A stretch of 64,000 bases of DNA from the NCBI RefSeq assembly GCF_036373705.1, contig NC_089852.1:32005707-32069706 (forward strand), read 5' to 3'. Source of the DNA: Amia ocellicauda (Eukaryota; Chordata; Actinopteri; Amiiformes; Amiidae). The translations under genes and the position numbers were made by a program. The notes beneath the pieces were generated by a model, which made no database searches, was not told the origin of the DNA, and saw nothing but the letters and a program-made list of their open reading frames with translations. Positions 30,572-40,789 of the stretch are shown piece by piece (position 1 is the stretch's first letter; each line of letters begins with the position of its first letter).

Positions 30572-31793
30572 ATACTCACCTAAAGGATTATTAGGAACAC
30601 CATACTAATACTGTTTGACCCCCTTTCGCCTTCAGAACTGCCTTAATTCTACGTGGCATTGATTCAACAAGGTGCTGAAAGCATTCTTTAGAAATGTTGG
30701 CCCATATTGATAGGATAGCATCTTGCAGTTGATGGAGATTTGTGGGATGCACATCCAGGGCACGAAGCTCCCGTTCCACCACATCCCAAAGATGCTCTAT
30801 TGGGTTGAGATCTGGTGACTGTGGGGGCCAGTTTAGTACAGTGAACTCATTGTCATGTTCAAGAAACCAATTTGAAATGATTCGACCTTTGTGACATGGT
30901 GCATTATCCTGCTGGAAGTAGCCATCAGAGGATGGGTACATGGTGGTCATAAAGGGATGGACATGTTCAGAAACAATGCTCAGGTAGGCCGTGGCATTTA
31001 AACGATGCCCAATTGGCACTAAGGGGCCTAAAGTGTGCCAAGAAAACATCCCCCACACCATTACACCACCACCACCAGCCTGCACAGTGGTAACAAGGCA
31101 TGATGGATCCATGTTCTCATTCTGTTTACGCCAAATTCTGACTCTACCATCTGAATGTCTCAACAGAAATCGAGACTCATCAGACCAGGCAACATTTTTC
31201 CAGTCTTCAACTGTCCAATTTTGGTGAGCTTGTGCAAATTGTAGCCTCTTTTTCCTATTTGTAGTGGAGATGAGTGGTACCCGGTGGGGTCTTCTGCTGT
31301 TGTAGCCCATCCGCCTCAAGGTTGTACGTGTTGTGGCTTCACAAATGCTTTGCTGCATACCTCGGTTGTAACGAGTGGTTATTTCAGTCAAAGTTGCTCT
31401 TCTATCAGCTTGAATCAGTCGGCCCATTCTCCTCTGACCTCTAGCATCAACAAGGCATTTTCGCCCACAGGACTGCCGCATACTGGATGTTTTTCCCTTT
31501 TCACACCATTCTTTGTAAACCCTAGAAATGGTTGTGCATGAAAATCCCAGTAACTGAGCAGATTGTGAAATACTCAGACCGGCCCGTCTGGCACCAACAA
31601 CCATGCCACGCTCAAAATTGCTTAAATCACCTTTCTTTCCCATTCAGACATTCAGTTTGGAGTTCAGGAGATTGTCTTGACCAGGACCACACCCCTAAAT
31701 GCATTGAAGCAACTGCCATGTGATTGGTTGGTTAGATAATTGCATTAATGAGAAATTGAACAGGTGTTCCTAATAATCCTTTAGGTGAGTGTA
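30572..31793 (-). mobile_element. Complete Tc1/mariner transposon
   Basis: Terminal inverted repeats ACTCACCTAAAGGATTATTA (left) and TAATAATCCTTTAGGTGAGT (right) are perfect over at least 28 bp, with TA at both ends. The element is about 1222 bp and holds one transposase gene on the minus strand. The left end sits in a TA run. A 3' half copy lies at 23926-24573. Confidence 0.93.
30591..31643 (-). CDS. Tc1-type transposase, open reading frame
   Basis: A 350-codon frame from MGKKGDLSNFERGMVVGARR, near the usual length for Tc1 transposases. Residues 1-120 form the paired helix-turn-helix DNA-binding region (for example LLGFSCTTISRVYKEW). The catalytic DDE triad is visible as SDES (first Asp), QQDNAPCH (second Asp) and PDLNPIEHLWD (Glu). 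No stop or frameshift was found in the catalytic part. The C-terminus ends GGQTVLVWCS instead of GGQTQY because CACA is CA here; the 2-bp loss moves the stop into the terminal repeat. It may be catalytically competent, but that was not tested. Confidence 0.92.
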   Translation of the reverse strand: MGKKGDLSNFERGMVVGARRAGLSISQSAQLLGFSCTTISRVYKEWCEKGKTSSMRQSCGRKCLVDARGQRRMGRLIQADRRATLTEITTRYNRGMQQSICEATTRTTLRRMGYNSRRPHRVPLISTTNRKKRLQFAQAHQNWTVEDWKNVAWSDESRFLLRHSDGRVRIWRKQNENMDPSCLVTTVQAGGGGVMVWGMFSWHTLGPLVPIGHRLNATAYLSIVSEHVHPFMTTMYPSSDGYFQQDNAPCHKGRIISNWFLEHDNEFTVLNWPPQSPDLNPIEHLWDVVERELRALDVHPTNLHQLQDAILSIWANISKECFQHLVESMPRRIKAVLKAKGGQTVLVWCS

Positions 31794-31817
31794 CGTGTCA
31801 CATATGGGACACACATT

Positions 31818-32390
31818 TACAGTTAGATCCATAAATATTTGGACAAGAACACAATTTTAATCATGTTGGCTCTGTACACCACAACAATGGACTTGAAAGG
31901 AAACAATATGTTCTTTAAGTGTAGAGTTTCATTTTTAATTTGACGGTAGATACATCCAAATTGGGGGAACAGTGTAGGATTTACACCCATTTTTATATGT
32001 GGTCCCCCCCATTTTTGGAGGAACTAAATACAGCTGCAGTACAGGCCTGGCAGAGCAACACCAGGGAAGAAACCCAGCATCTGGTGATGTCTATGGGTTC
32101 CAGACTTAAGACAGTCATTGACTGCAAAGGATTTGCAACCAAGTATTGAAACTCACAATTTAATTCATGATTATGTTAGTTTGTCCAAATATTTTTTAAC
32201 CCCTAAAATTGGGGGGACCACATATAAAAATGGGTGTAATTCCTACACCGTTCACCCAATTTGGAGGTTATTACCCTCAAATTAAAGATGAAATTCTACA
32301 TTTTTTTATTTTCAAATCCATTTTGGTGGTGTACATAGCCAAATTAATACAAATTGTGTCCTTGTCCAAATATGAATGTACCTAACTGTA
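31818..32390. mobile_element. Nonautonomous Tc1-type element
   Basis: Ends TACAGTTAGATCCATAAATA and, inverted, TACAGTTAGGTACATTCATA, each followed by TTTGGACAAG. The subterminal CACCAAATTGG-type blocks are also inverted. A relic of a transposase C-terminus (MGSRLKTVIDCKGFATKY, about 32090-32148) remains, so this is a deletion derivative of about 573 bp. Confidence 0.85.
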
Positions 32391-32437
32391 TATATAAAGC
32401 AATTTATTTTACAAACATTACTTATGTCTCATATGGA

Positions 32438-33370
32438 TCAGTATTGAGCTTCTACTTTTCTGTTGAACAACTGCATAACTGTCTTGCGAATCTGACTAAG
32501 TTTCAAGCCGTATATAAGGGGATTTAAAAGAGGAGGGATGATTAGAAATTCTACTGCCAGGAAATTACGTACAGCCTGTGGGATGTTCCTTGAACCATAT
32601 CGACTGTGCAATGCATCAAAGACTATAGCTGTGGTAAAGTTGATTACTGTAAATACATGGGGAAAGCAGGTCTGCAGAAATGTACTCTTCTCTTCACTTG
32701 ACTTTACGCAAGCTCTAATAATCTGGTTGTAAGAATATACAATCAAAAGTGCTTGAGAAACTTGTATGAGAATTAAAATATAACCATATAAATTGTTTAT
32801 AGTTATATCTAAACAAGACAGTTTTACAACTGACCAGTTATCACAGTACAGTTTGTTAATGTCAGATCCACATAGAGGCAGTCTGATAGTTAACAATATC
32901 GCAATTGTTGTTTCACAGAAAGGAAGAATCCAAGAAATCAATAGAAACTTGCTGATACTTACAGATGTCATGATACAATGGTACTGTAAAGGTTTACATA
33001 TTGCCACATACCTGTCATAAGCCATCACTGTTAAAATTGTGAATTCAGACAGAACAGACGTGTAGATCACATATGCTTGAGTCAAACAACCAGCGTATGA
33101 GATCTGATGAGAGTCAGACAGGAAGTCAGCCAGGAGTTTAGGATACAGACCAGCAGTTCCATACAGTCCATTGACACACAGGTTACAGACAAAGATGTAC
33201 ATAGGCTCATGGAGGGTTTTCTCAATGATGATTGAAATGATCAGTGTCAAGTTCAAAAGACATATCAAAAGGTAAGCCAGAAGAGTAAAAGCAAAAAATA
33301 TGTATTTATGAGATGCCGTCTCATTTAATCCATGGAGTGTGAAGACTGTAACACTGGACGAGTTCTGCAT
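32438..33370 (-). CDS. Olfactory receptor 3, delta-like fish family
   Basis: A 310-residue odorant receptor starting at MQNSSS; ten further in-frame codons upstream begin at TTG and are taken as 5' UTR. Landmarks: NSS glycosylation site, NLTL in TM1, HEPMYIFVCNLCVNGLYG, MAYDRYVAICKPLQYH, LPLCGSDINKLYCDNWSV in loop 2, and LNPLIYGLKLSQIRKTV. It is the most divergent of the four, notably in TM5-TM6 (SQALLIVYSYNQIIRAC, FTTAIVFDALHSRYGS). An AATAAA lies about 30 bp past the stop (32403-32408, minus strand). Expected role: ciliary odorant receptor coupled to Golf. Confidence 0.95.
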   Translation of the reverse strand: MQNSSSVTVFTLHGLNETASHKYIFFAFTLLAYLLICLLNLTLIISIIIEKTLHEPMYIFVCNLCVNGLYGTAGLYPKLLADFLSDSHQISYAGCLTQAYVIYTSVLSEFTILTVMAYDRYVAICKPLQYHCIMTSVSISKFLLISWILPFCETTIAILLTIRLPLCGSDINKLYCDNWSVVKLSCLDITINNLYGYILILIQVSQALLIVYSYNQIIRACVKSSEEKSTFLQTCFPHVFTVINFTTAIVFDALHSRYGSRNIPQAVRNFLAVEFLIIPPLLNPLIYGLKLSQIRKTVMQLFNRKVEAQY

Positions 33371-33411
33371 TGCAGTAAGGGATGTTTCAGGAATATACAA
33401 ATAAACCTTTA

Positions 33412-33800
33412 CCTAAATAAGCAATGAGTAACAATAAGTCCCTTCACACATAAGTAGAAGATCAATTAAGTGGAAATATAATAACAATAATACAGTAAAA
33501 ATATAAGAAGCACTGCAATGAACCATAGTGTTTGAGTTAATTCTGGTCTTCTGTTGTTTCTATAAACTCTATATCTTCTTTACTAAGACAAATTATGAAA
33601 ATACTCACAGATCCTTAATCTGAAAAAAGGGTTGCTGCAGAGAGTCCCTGTTCCTTAGTCTGCACTTCAGTGTTAAGCTTTATATATGGAGCTCCTTCAA
33701 CAGGGAGGCTACTGAGATTTGCAGCCTGAAAACAGGCCTTTGAGACTGTGGCTCTGTAATACTGGGTTAATTAGCCCAGTTAATTAGCCCTAATTAGGTA
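33412..33800 (-). promoter_or_regulatory. OR3 promoter, noncoding exon 1 and intron
   Basis: Minus strand: three TAATTA sites (33768-33773, 33781-33786, 33791-33796), TATA box TATATAAAG (33678-33686), leader exon to 33609, donor GTGAGTAT (intron from 33608), acceptor TTATTTAG at 33413. The CTCC..GGAG palindrome is damaged here (CCTGTTGAAGGAG). The intron is about 196 bp. Confidence 0.7.
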
Positions 33801-33821
33801 GAAAATATTACAAATAAGTGT

Positions 33822-34276
33822 TGCATTGGTACAGTAACAGTCCTAATTAAGGAAGATACCAGAGTAGTACTGTGGTGTATTGCAATATGTGTCATAAGGA
33901 ATGGATAGGATGCTACCTAAGGAAGTAGGAAAATCTCAGTAGAGTTCAGAGTTACAGCAATAAAATACCAGTTTAGTTTATGCCCATCCGCCTAGCTTTT
34001 ATTTACAAACATTGAACATATTGGTGACGAGGATGGCTCTGCTTGCACTTTCGCTGCCTCCTGCATTCCTCCAAACCCTGGGTGTGACAACAATATTGTT
34101 TAATTCTTGGATTTGCCTGTTTGATAATTACATTCTGGTTCTTACTGATACAGACATTTCTGATAAAAGTTCTGTTAATCCACTGCTTTGTAGCTGAAAC
34201 TCAGTTAATCTTCTACATGTTTACAGTTGATGGCAATACTTTTTCAGCTGCTCTGAATGCTTAATTCAAAGAACTG
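33822..34276 (+). pseudogene. Gypsy element B: LTR end, primer site and start of gag
   Basis: An AATAAA at about 33960 and the junction ATATTGGTGACGAGGATGG (about 34018) look like an LTR 3' end and leader of a fish Ty3/gypsy family. The frame from 34034, with LSLPPAFLQTLGVTTILFNS, matches the N-terminus of gag in that family; it ends at TGA (about 34195). The match switches to another element at about 34277; the rest of this element continues at 38406. Confidence 0.6.
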
Positions 34277-34625
34277 AGGACTGATGTTGCTTCATTGAAG
34301 ATTAGAGAAACAATGGAGTAGCCCATTTTTATGCCACAGCCATGCCCTGCACCTGTCACAAGAGTATCTGATAGAGAATCTGCACCTCACCACATTCTTA
34401 CTGCACCCCGTGAGTACTGGCCAAGCCACAGCCCCAGCCAAGCCAGAGAGCCTGTGCAGTTCCAACCCCAACACCCCCTTGGGCAGTTTCACCCAGCTAC
34501 TCCCCGAGCTTCAACTAGGAGATGCTTTAACTGTCAGCAAAGATTAATAGAGGACCGCTGCACTCATTGCTATAGGTGTGGCAGTAGTGAGCATTTCTAA
34601 GCAGGCTGTCATAGCAGAGGGATAA
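34277..34625 (+). pseudogene. Gypsy element A gag C-terminus with zinc knuckle
   Basis: A proline-rich frame (34331-34600) leads to CFNCQQRLIEDRCTHCYRCG and a CCHC knuckle (CYRCGSSEH....C) whose reading is broken by TAA two codons after the His. The knuckle would bind genomic RNA in an active element. A frameshift separates it from the next domain. Confidence 0.65.
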
Positions 34626-34656
34626 AACCATCCAACGAGGGTGCTTTAAACACACA

Positions 34657-35043
34657 GTGGTTACCGCCGCGGGACAGGGAGTAATCAGAGCTGTTTATCA
34701 GACCCAAAAATGTGCCAACTGTGGAATTTTGAATGGAAGCAAAAGACTGAAACAGTGCTCTGCATGTAAAATAACTCTGTACTGCTCTAAAACATGTCAG
34801 ACATGTCACTGGGCTGACCACAAAAGAGACTGTGCTCATTTGCCAAAACCAAATAAACATTTTTCGTGTATGAAAGCTAGTGCTCACATTTTTTCTCCTG
34901 CCCAAGTAAACTTGCACTCCACTGTTGCGTCATTAGTGGCAAGGCAATGTCTTGTTGAATGTTATTTGCAGGGCAAGAGGGTTCAAGCTCTATGGGATAC
35001 CGGCTCTCAAGTGTGCATCATTGATGAACTGTGGAAAAATTAG
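34657..35043 (+). pseudogene. Gypsy element A: MYND zinc finger and aspartic protease
   Basis: Residues 23-61 of the frame form a complete MYND pattern: CANC, then CSAC, then YCSKTC, then 7 residues, H, 3 residues and C (HKRDC). About 45 residues later is ALWDTGSQVCIID, the DTG active site of a retropepsin. MYND fingers usually bind proline-rich partner peptides. Their presence between the knuckle and the protease is unusual for a retroelement. A stop follows at 35041, but protease sequence continues in another frame from 35097. Confidence 0.8.
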
Positions 35044-35935
35044 TATTTACCTGAAATGTTTCAGAGATCCTGGATACGCCTGATGCGCTGACACTTGTGG
35101 CTGCAAATGGGATGAACATACCATACACAGGATGGATTGAAGTCACTTTCAAGCTCGCTTTTGAAGCAGCCCACTCAGATGAGTTAGTAATCCCAGTGCT
35201 CGTCATGAAAGGTACACATCTCTTACACCACATTATGGGCTTTAATGCAATTGAGCAGATTGTAAAGTGTACGGAACAGGAGCAGTCACATAGCAAAAGT
35301 ATTGGTCAGTTGAATCAAACCGTGAGAGCAGCCTTCCCCAGCCTTAAGAAAAACAAAGTCAATGCCTTAATTAAACTGATTGGCACGTAGCAGCCTTGTG
35401 AATATGCAGTCAAAACAGCAAAAGAATCAGTAATTGTCCCAAAACACAGCAGTGTTCAAATCCAGTGTCGTGTGTACTCACAGCCTTTCAAAGATGACTC
35501 AACTCTCATCTTTGAGCCAGATATTAATCCTCAGTGGGCAGAAGGACTTGAGTTCTGTGAGACCGTAGTTAAACTAAAAAAATGTACTTCACCCCACATA
35601 TACATTATTGTGTATAATGCTACCGATCATGACGTCATGTTAAGAGGGCAAACACTAATTGGAACGGTACAGCCAGTTAAAACAGTCTTTCCTACCAGCA
35701 TCTTAGGCATTCCCACCTCCTCAGCATCTCCTGTTGCTGTTCACAGTGTTCAAACTGATATGGCTCTCAATGCTGCAACCACTGAAGATGTGTGGGAACC
35801 GCCTGTTGACCTTAGTCACCTGAGTGAACAAGAGAGACAGATTGTACAGCAGATGCTCAGAGAAGAGTGACATTCATTTTCATGGTCAGATAATGACATT
35901 AGTTGTATTAAAAACCTACAATTGAGTATCGCACT
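35044..35935 (+). pseudogene. Gypsy element A protease C-terminus and RT linker
   Basis: Frames 35097-35390 (GMNIPYTGWIEVTFKLAF, the second half of the protease) and 35472-35870 (WEPPVDLSHLSEQERQIVQ, linker to RT) are separated by stops. The linker runs on as FSWSDNDISCIKNLQLS until a solo LTR interrupts it at 35936. Confidence 0.7.
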
Positions 35936-36347
35936 TGTGGTAGGAAATTCCTCTCACAAATGGTTTACTTCATGTATACTTAAGAAAGATAAGGTCAAGT
36001 CAATAGCCAGGCCAGAAGGTAGTTTGAACCCTGTTTGTTATTTTCAATTAGCATCTTGGAGAAGATGCCAAACAGTATGATTTGAGTGTCTGCTCCCTAA
36101 TCCTAGTATTGACCTATCGACTCTGTCCTCTAATATATTCTGCTTAGCAATCTTTTAAGATAACATAGTAATGACTTATTAATTGTAACCAGATCTTTGT
36201 CTTCTGTGTATAAAAAGCTCTGACTTTTAGCATGGAATCAGAGCAACTTTGGTATCTTCTTGATTCACTGTTCCTCTCCACGTCACATGTAATAAATGCA
36301 ATTGCAATGAACGTTCCAACCTGATTGAAGACTTAGTTTCTTCCACA
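35936..36347 (+). mobile_element. Solo LTR with 4-bp target duplication inside gypsy A
   Basis: 412 bp beginning TGTGGTAGG and ending TTCCACA, flanked by CACT (35932-35935 and 36348-36351). It contains a TATA box (GTATAAAAAG, about 36209) and AATAAA (about 36292). The gypsy reading frame is in the same phase on the two sides once the insertion and one CACT are discounted. TG..CA ends and a 4-bp duplication fit an endogenous retrovirus. Confidence 0.85.
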
Positions 36348-36351
36348 CACT

Positions 36352-37010
36352 GAAAGATACTGAGCCAGTCTCATGCACATATATGTCTGTCCCCAATCCC
36401 TTTTAGCGTGAGATGAAGGAGTATTTGCAGGATCTCAAAACACAAGGCTGGGTTGAGAAGTCTACTTCCCTGTATTCTTCCCCCATAGTGTGCGTCAGGA
36501 CAAAATATGTCAGTCTCAGACTTTGCATTGATTACACAGACTTAAATCGGAAGACACATCCAGATCGCCAACCCATCCCCAGAGTTCAGGACATCATGGA
36601 CAGCCTTGGAGGTAACTCTTGGTTCACCCTACTGGATCAGAGAACAGCATATAACCTGGGGTTTATGGCAAAGGATAGCAAGCCTATGACTGCTTTTGTG
36701 ACCCCCTAGGGGCTATATGAATGGGTGAGGGTCCCGTTTGGATTGATGAATACCCCTGCAGCCTTTCAGCGTTGTATGGAAGAGTGCTTGGAAGATCTCA
36801 GGGATGAAATCTGCATACCATACCTCGACGACACCTTGGTTATCAGCAAAACCTTCAAATCCCATGCCAATGATGTAAGAACAGTGCTGTAATGCCTCAG
36901 AGAGCATGGCATTAAACTGAAGCCAAGTAAGTGTGGCCTTTTCAAATCTGAAGTCCGCTACTTAGGTAGAATAGTCTGAGGGGAGTAAAGTTGATCCCGC
37001 CAATACTGAA
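36352..37010 (+). pseudogene. Gypsy element A reverse transcriptase
   Basis: Frame 36413-36709 contains SLRLCIDYTDLNRKT and WFTLLDQRTAY, with the motif A Asp kept. A TAG follows, then [20 protein letters not shown] and the catalytic IPYLDDTLV (about 36815-36840). A further stop lies just after, and others near 36890 and 36980. Gypsy-type RT order is intact. Confidence 0.8.
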
Positions 37011-37500
37011 GCTGTCAAGAGCTCTTAAAGACAAAAAGACAAAAAATGTAGGTGAGCTTAGGAAAATTCTAGGCCTACTGAGCTACTACAGGCAATATAT
37101 TCGTGACTTTTCCCATATAGCCAACCCCCTTTATGACAAAAAGGAATTGAGAGATGCACAAAAGAATGATCAGAGTATTAGTCCCGTTCTTAAATGTAAA
37201 CAGTCAGGATCTATGCCACCAGTAAAAGAGCTTAAAACACTCAGTGCTAAAGCTAAGTGCCTATTTCATGAGTGGGAGAAACTAATATTGGATGATGATG
37301 GTATCCTGCAGCGCAATAGCCCGCACACATTAGTCCTACCTGAGCAATACAAAGCTACAGTGCTTAGAGAACTCCATGAGATGGGCCACCAAGGCATTGA
37401 TCATACCACATCCCTTGTGCGTGACCATTTCTTTGGCCATATATGCAAGCTGACATTGAGTACTACATCACAAAAGCCTGTGCCTGTCTAAAACAGAAAA
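36991..37500 (+). pseudogene. Gypsy element A connection and integrase zinc domain, RNase H deleted
   Basis: The frame begins with the RT thumb (LRKILGLLSYYRQYIRDFSH) and jumps from NPLYDKK directly to the pre-integrase linker. The whole RNase H domain is therefore missing. It then gives LRELHEMGHQGIDHT, the histidine half of the HHCC finger, followed in another frame by the CACLKQKKPC cysteines. Confidence 0.75.
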
Positions 37501-37537
37501 AGCCCTGTCATGAACATGAGAACCACTAACAAGTATT

Positions 37538-38195
37538 GTGACCACTCTGCGTTTCAAACTTGTCTCGATTGATTTTCTCCATCTCGACAGATGCAAAGGA
37601 GGATACGAGTATATTCTAGTCATCGTAGATCATTTTACTTGCTTTGCCCAAGCATATGCAACCACATCTAATTCAAGCAAGACTGCTGCAGACCGCATCT
37701 TTAATGATTTTGCTTTAAAGTTTGGCTTTCCTTCTCGTATTCACCATGATCAAGGTGGAGAATTTGAGAATCAACTTTTTGAACAGTTACAGAAGCACTG
37801 CGGTGTTGCCGGCTCCAGAATGATGCCCTACTACCCGCAAGGGAATGGACAGCTGGAGTGTTTTAATAGAACGCTATTGCAAATGCTCAAAACACTCACA
37901 AAAACACAAGTCCATTTTACTTGTCATATGGGAGATCTCCAAGACTACAAGTCGACATGTTTTTTGGGTTGAACTCGGAGACCAGTGGCAGTAATCTGAG
38001 AGATTATGTAGAAAAGTGGAAATGTGGAATGGAAGAAGCCTATGAGATTGCAAGAAAAAGTGCTCAGAAGTCCATAGAAAATAGCAAGTAACATTGCAAC
38101 AGCAAGGTGAGAAGTTCTGTGCTCCAGCCAGGTGATCGAGTACTTGTCAAAAACTTTACACCCCGAGGAGGCCCAGGTAAACTTTGCAATTATTG
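37538..38195 (+). pseudogene. Gypsy element A integrase
   Basis: Catalytic triad visible: SIDFLHL (D), [10 protein letters not shown] (D) and [13 protein letters not shown] (E). The frame ends at 37972. The C-terminal part continues out of frame with YVEKWKCGMEEAYEIA and [13 protein letters not shown], then ends near 38195. Broken by a frameshift and at least one stop. Confidence 0.8.
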
Positions 38196-38405
38196 GGAAG
38201 ACTAGAAATCCAATCAGTGCACATTATGCCATTAACAGTATATGCATATGCTTTATGTTAGTTGGTTGGAGTGAATTCATGCTGTTTTCTTAAAAATATA
38301 ATTTTCCTATATCATTTATCGATTGGTAGAAACTAATCCACCAGGATTGATTAGTTATGCCTGCAAGTATGCAGTAGGGGGAGCTCTCGCGGTTTTTCCT
38401 CATTC
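38196..38405. other. Short unassigned spacer between gypsy elements
   Basis: AT-rich sequence with GCAGTAGGGGGAGCTCTCGC near the end. It may be LTR remains of element A, not confirmed. Confidence 0.35.
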
Positions 38406-39425
38406 ATGATAAAGCCTTTGTTGAGGAAACACTGTGCTGAGTCTTGTTCTCACAGTCATCTCTACTTTCAGGGGTACAACATTTACAGGCAATATTTCCA
38501 AAACACACCAATAACAGAGTCCAAAGTGCGTTTGGTGACTTACATGCAGAAGCCTATTCCAATGCTTGGATCCCTTATCCTTAATGTCACACATTCCAAT
38601 CACTGCACAGCAACAGATTTCTACATTGTGCCATCTGGAACACCCTTGCTTGGAATGGATCTCTTTACTGCACTTCAGATGGATGCATTTTTCCTGCTAC
38701 TACCCCAAGTGAGTGTGTGCACCAAACCTCTGTGGTTAATACAGACACATCTAAAAATGTAGGTGTGGCTGATGGCTTTGAGCACAAGGTCAAGATTGTT
38801 ACCAATTCAGCAAAAACTATGTCATCTGCTACAGAACTACAGAGATTTGAGACAGAGGGCATCATTGAGAAAATAGACTCATGTGCCTGGGTGTCTCCTC
38901 TAGTGGTCATTCAAAATAAGTCGGGAGAGAGTCTTTGTAGACCTTCATGAACTGAATAAGGCTGTAGTGATCAACAGCCACCCTCTACCACACATTGAGG
39001 ACATTTTTGCTGAACTCAGGGGAGCCAAGATGTTTTCTACCATTGTTCTACAAAATGCTTACCACTGCTTTTATAACCATGTAGGACTATTCCGTTTAAC
39101 CAGGGTTCTCTATGGTCTTGCATCAGCTCCAAGTACATTTCAGAGGATTATATCTCAAATACTGGCAGGACAGGATGACGTTCAGTGTTACTTGGACGAT
39201 ATAAGTGTCTATGGCAATACGCCTGAGGAACACAAGACACGACTACAAGCTGTGCTACATCGTCTTCACAATAATGAGTTAAAACTTAATGGGGACAAAT
39301 ATCACTTCAGGAAGACTGAACTTTCCTTTCTAGGTCATGTAATCTCTGAAACGGGCCTACACCCTAACCCAAACCATGTGACTGTCGTCACACATGTTCC
39401 TCCTCCACATGGTGCACAAGCTTAA
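38406..39425 (+). pseudogene. Gypsy element B protease end and reverse transcriptase
   Basis: Frame 38406-38762 has KVRLVTYMQKPIPMLGSL and TPLLGMDLFTALQ, the second half of the protease domain. RT follows across two frames, with INSHPLPHIEDIFAELRG and the catalytic VQCYLDDISVYG (about 39185-39215). The motif A position reads FSTIVLQNAYH, where Asp is expected before Leu, so the first catalytic residue is lost. Confidence 0.75.
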
Positions 39426-40640
39426 TTCTTAAGTTAATTCTACGGATGGACCATAGCCCACTTCCAACATTGCTTTCCACCAAGGGTCTTGGACGAGCAG
39501 GTATGAGAATTACGAGATGGACTGTGCAATTGTTATGTTTCAATTTAAACATTGAATACTAACCTGGACGTGAAAACGTTACTGCTGATTGCTTATCATG
39601 CTTGCCGCTTCCTGACAATGAGCTCAACCAGGACCTAGACATTAAAATGATTGCCCTGGTATCTGACTTTGCTGCTGTTACTGCTGAATAATTCAAGAGC
39701 TCTTCAAGCTCATGCCCTGTGCTGCAAAAGGTGAAAGCCTACATCACAAAAGGGTGGCCACACAGTTCAAAAGGCCTGGACCCTGCTATCATGCCCTACT
39801 TCCAGATACAGACAACACATGCAATACAAGATGGTTGTATAATTCGTGGCACTCATTCTGTAATTGTACCAACAAACTTACAATCAAGACTCATTTAGCT
39901 GTCTCATGGCTGCTGTTAAGGAATTGTGAGAATGAAGCAGCAGAGATCTTTATTGGTGGCCTTGCATGCACTCTCAAGTTGAAGCTGTCATTAAGTCCTA
40001 CGTCACTTGCCTTCAGCATTAAAAGACTGCCATCACACAAGCTGCTCCATTGCACCCTGTGCCCACTCCCAATGCAGCTTGGGAGAAGTTAGAAATCAAC
40101 TAAATTTGTCTCTAAAGTTTTTGACTGACAGTGACATTAAACATTGCCAAAGCTCTGTATATTACCCACAGGCCAATGGGGAAATTGAGAGATTCAACAG
40201 AGTGCTAAAGTACTGTCTTTAATCAAAACACCCATTAATCAAAACTCCAATATGAAACAGTTTATCCAACAGAAACAGGAACGCATCAAGGAATACACAG
40301 ACCAACGCCATGGTGCAAAACCTCCTTCATTACAGGTTGGAACTTTTGTGCACAACCATAAGCCAGGAATACTCAAAAGGGGACACGCCAAGTTTACTCT
40401 ACTTTAATGATCTAGCCCTACTAGATCATTGCAAAGAAATGCACAGCTGCCTTTCATCTGTCAGATGGTAAGGTATGGAATGCAACGCATCATGCTCCTG
40501 AGAGTCCTGACCATACAAACACTCCTATGGCACAGCCTGAGGATACTTATGCACCTTCATGCTCTCCTCCCACACCATTGGCCTGGGTTGCCACTCCGCA
40601 ATTTTCTGGCAAGCTCACTTGCATCTTTTCCGGGCGGTAT
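39426..40640 (+). pseudogene. Gypsy element B RNase H and integrase remains
   Basis: Fragments only: an RNase H tail (near 39590, ADCLSCLPLPDNEL), an integrase zinc-domain piece (near 39780-39900, IIRGTHSVIVPTN), and the region around the catalytic Glu (YYPQANGEIERFNRVLKYCL, about 40160-40220). The central integrase core is deleted. Coding trace fades by 40640. Confidence 0.65.
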
Positions 40641-40735
40641 ACACTCAAAATGGACAACTTTGGTAAAAAAAACTAACGTATTATTTATACTAAAATTTTT
40701 GAGTGACTGGGGGGGGGTCACTCAGGGGGGCAATC
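40615..40735. repeat. Repeat shared with 28620-28765
   Basis: GGCGGTATACACTCAAAATG..CTTTGGTAAAA and GAGTGACTGGGGGGGGG match 28.6 kb. No further identity recognised. Confidence 0.55.
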
Positions 40736-40789
40736 AGATTTCAGCAGGATGGACAATGAGGTAACATCTTCAAACTTTGAGAGAAGAAT

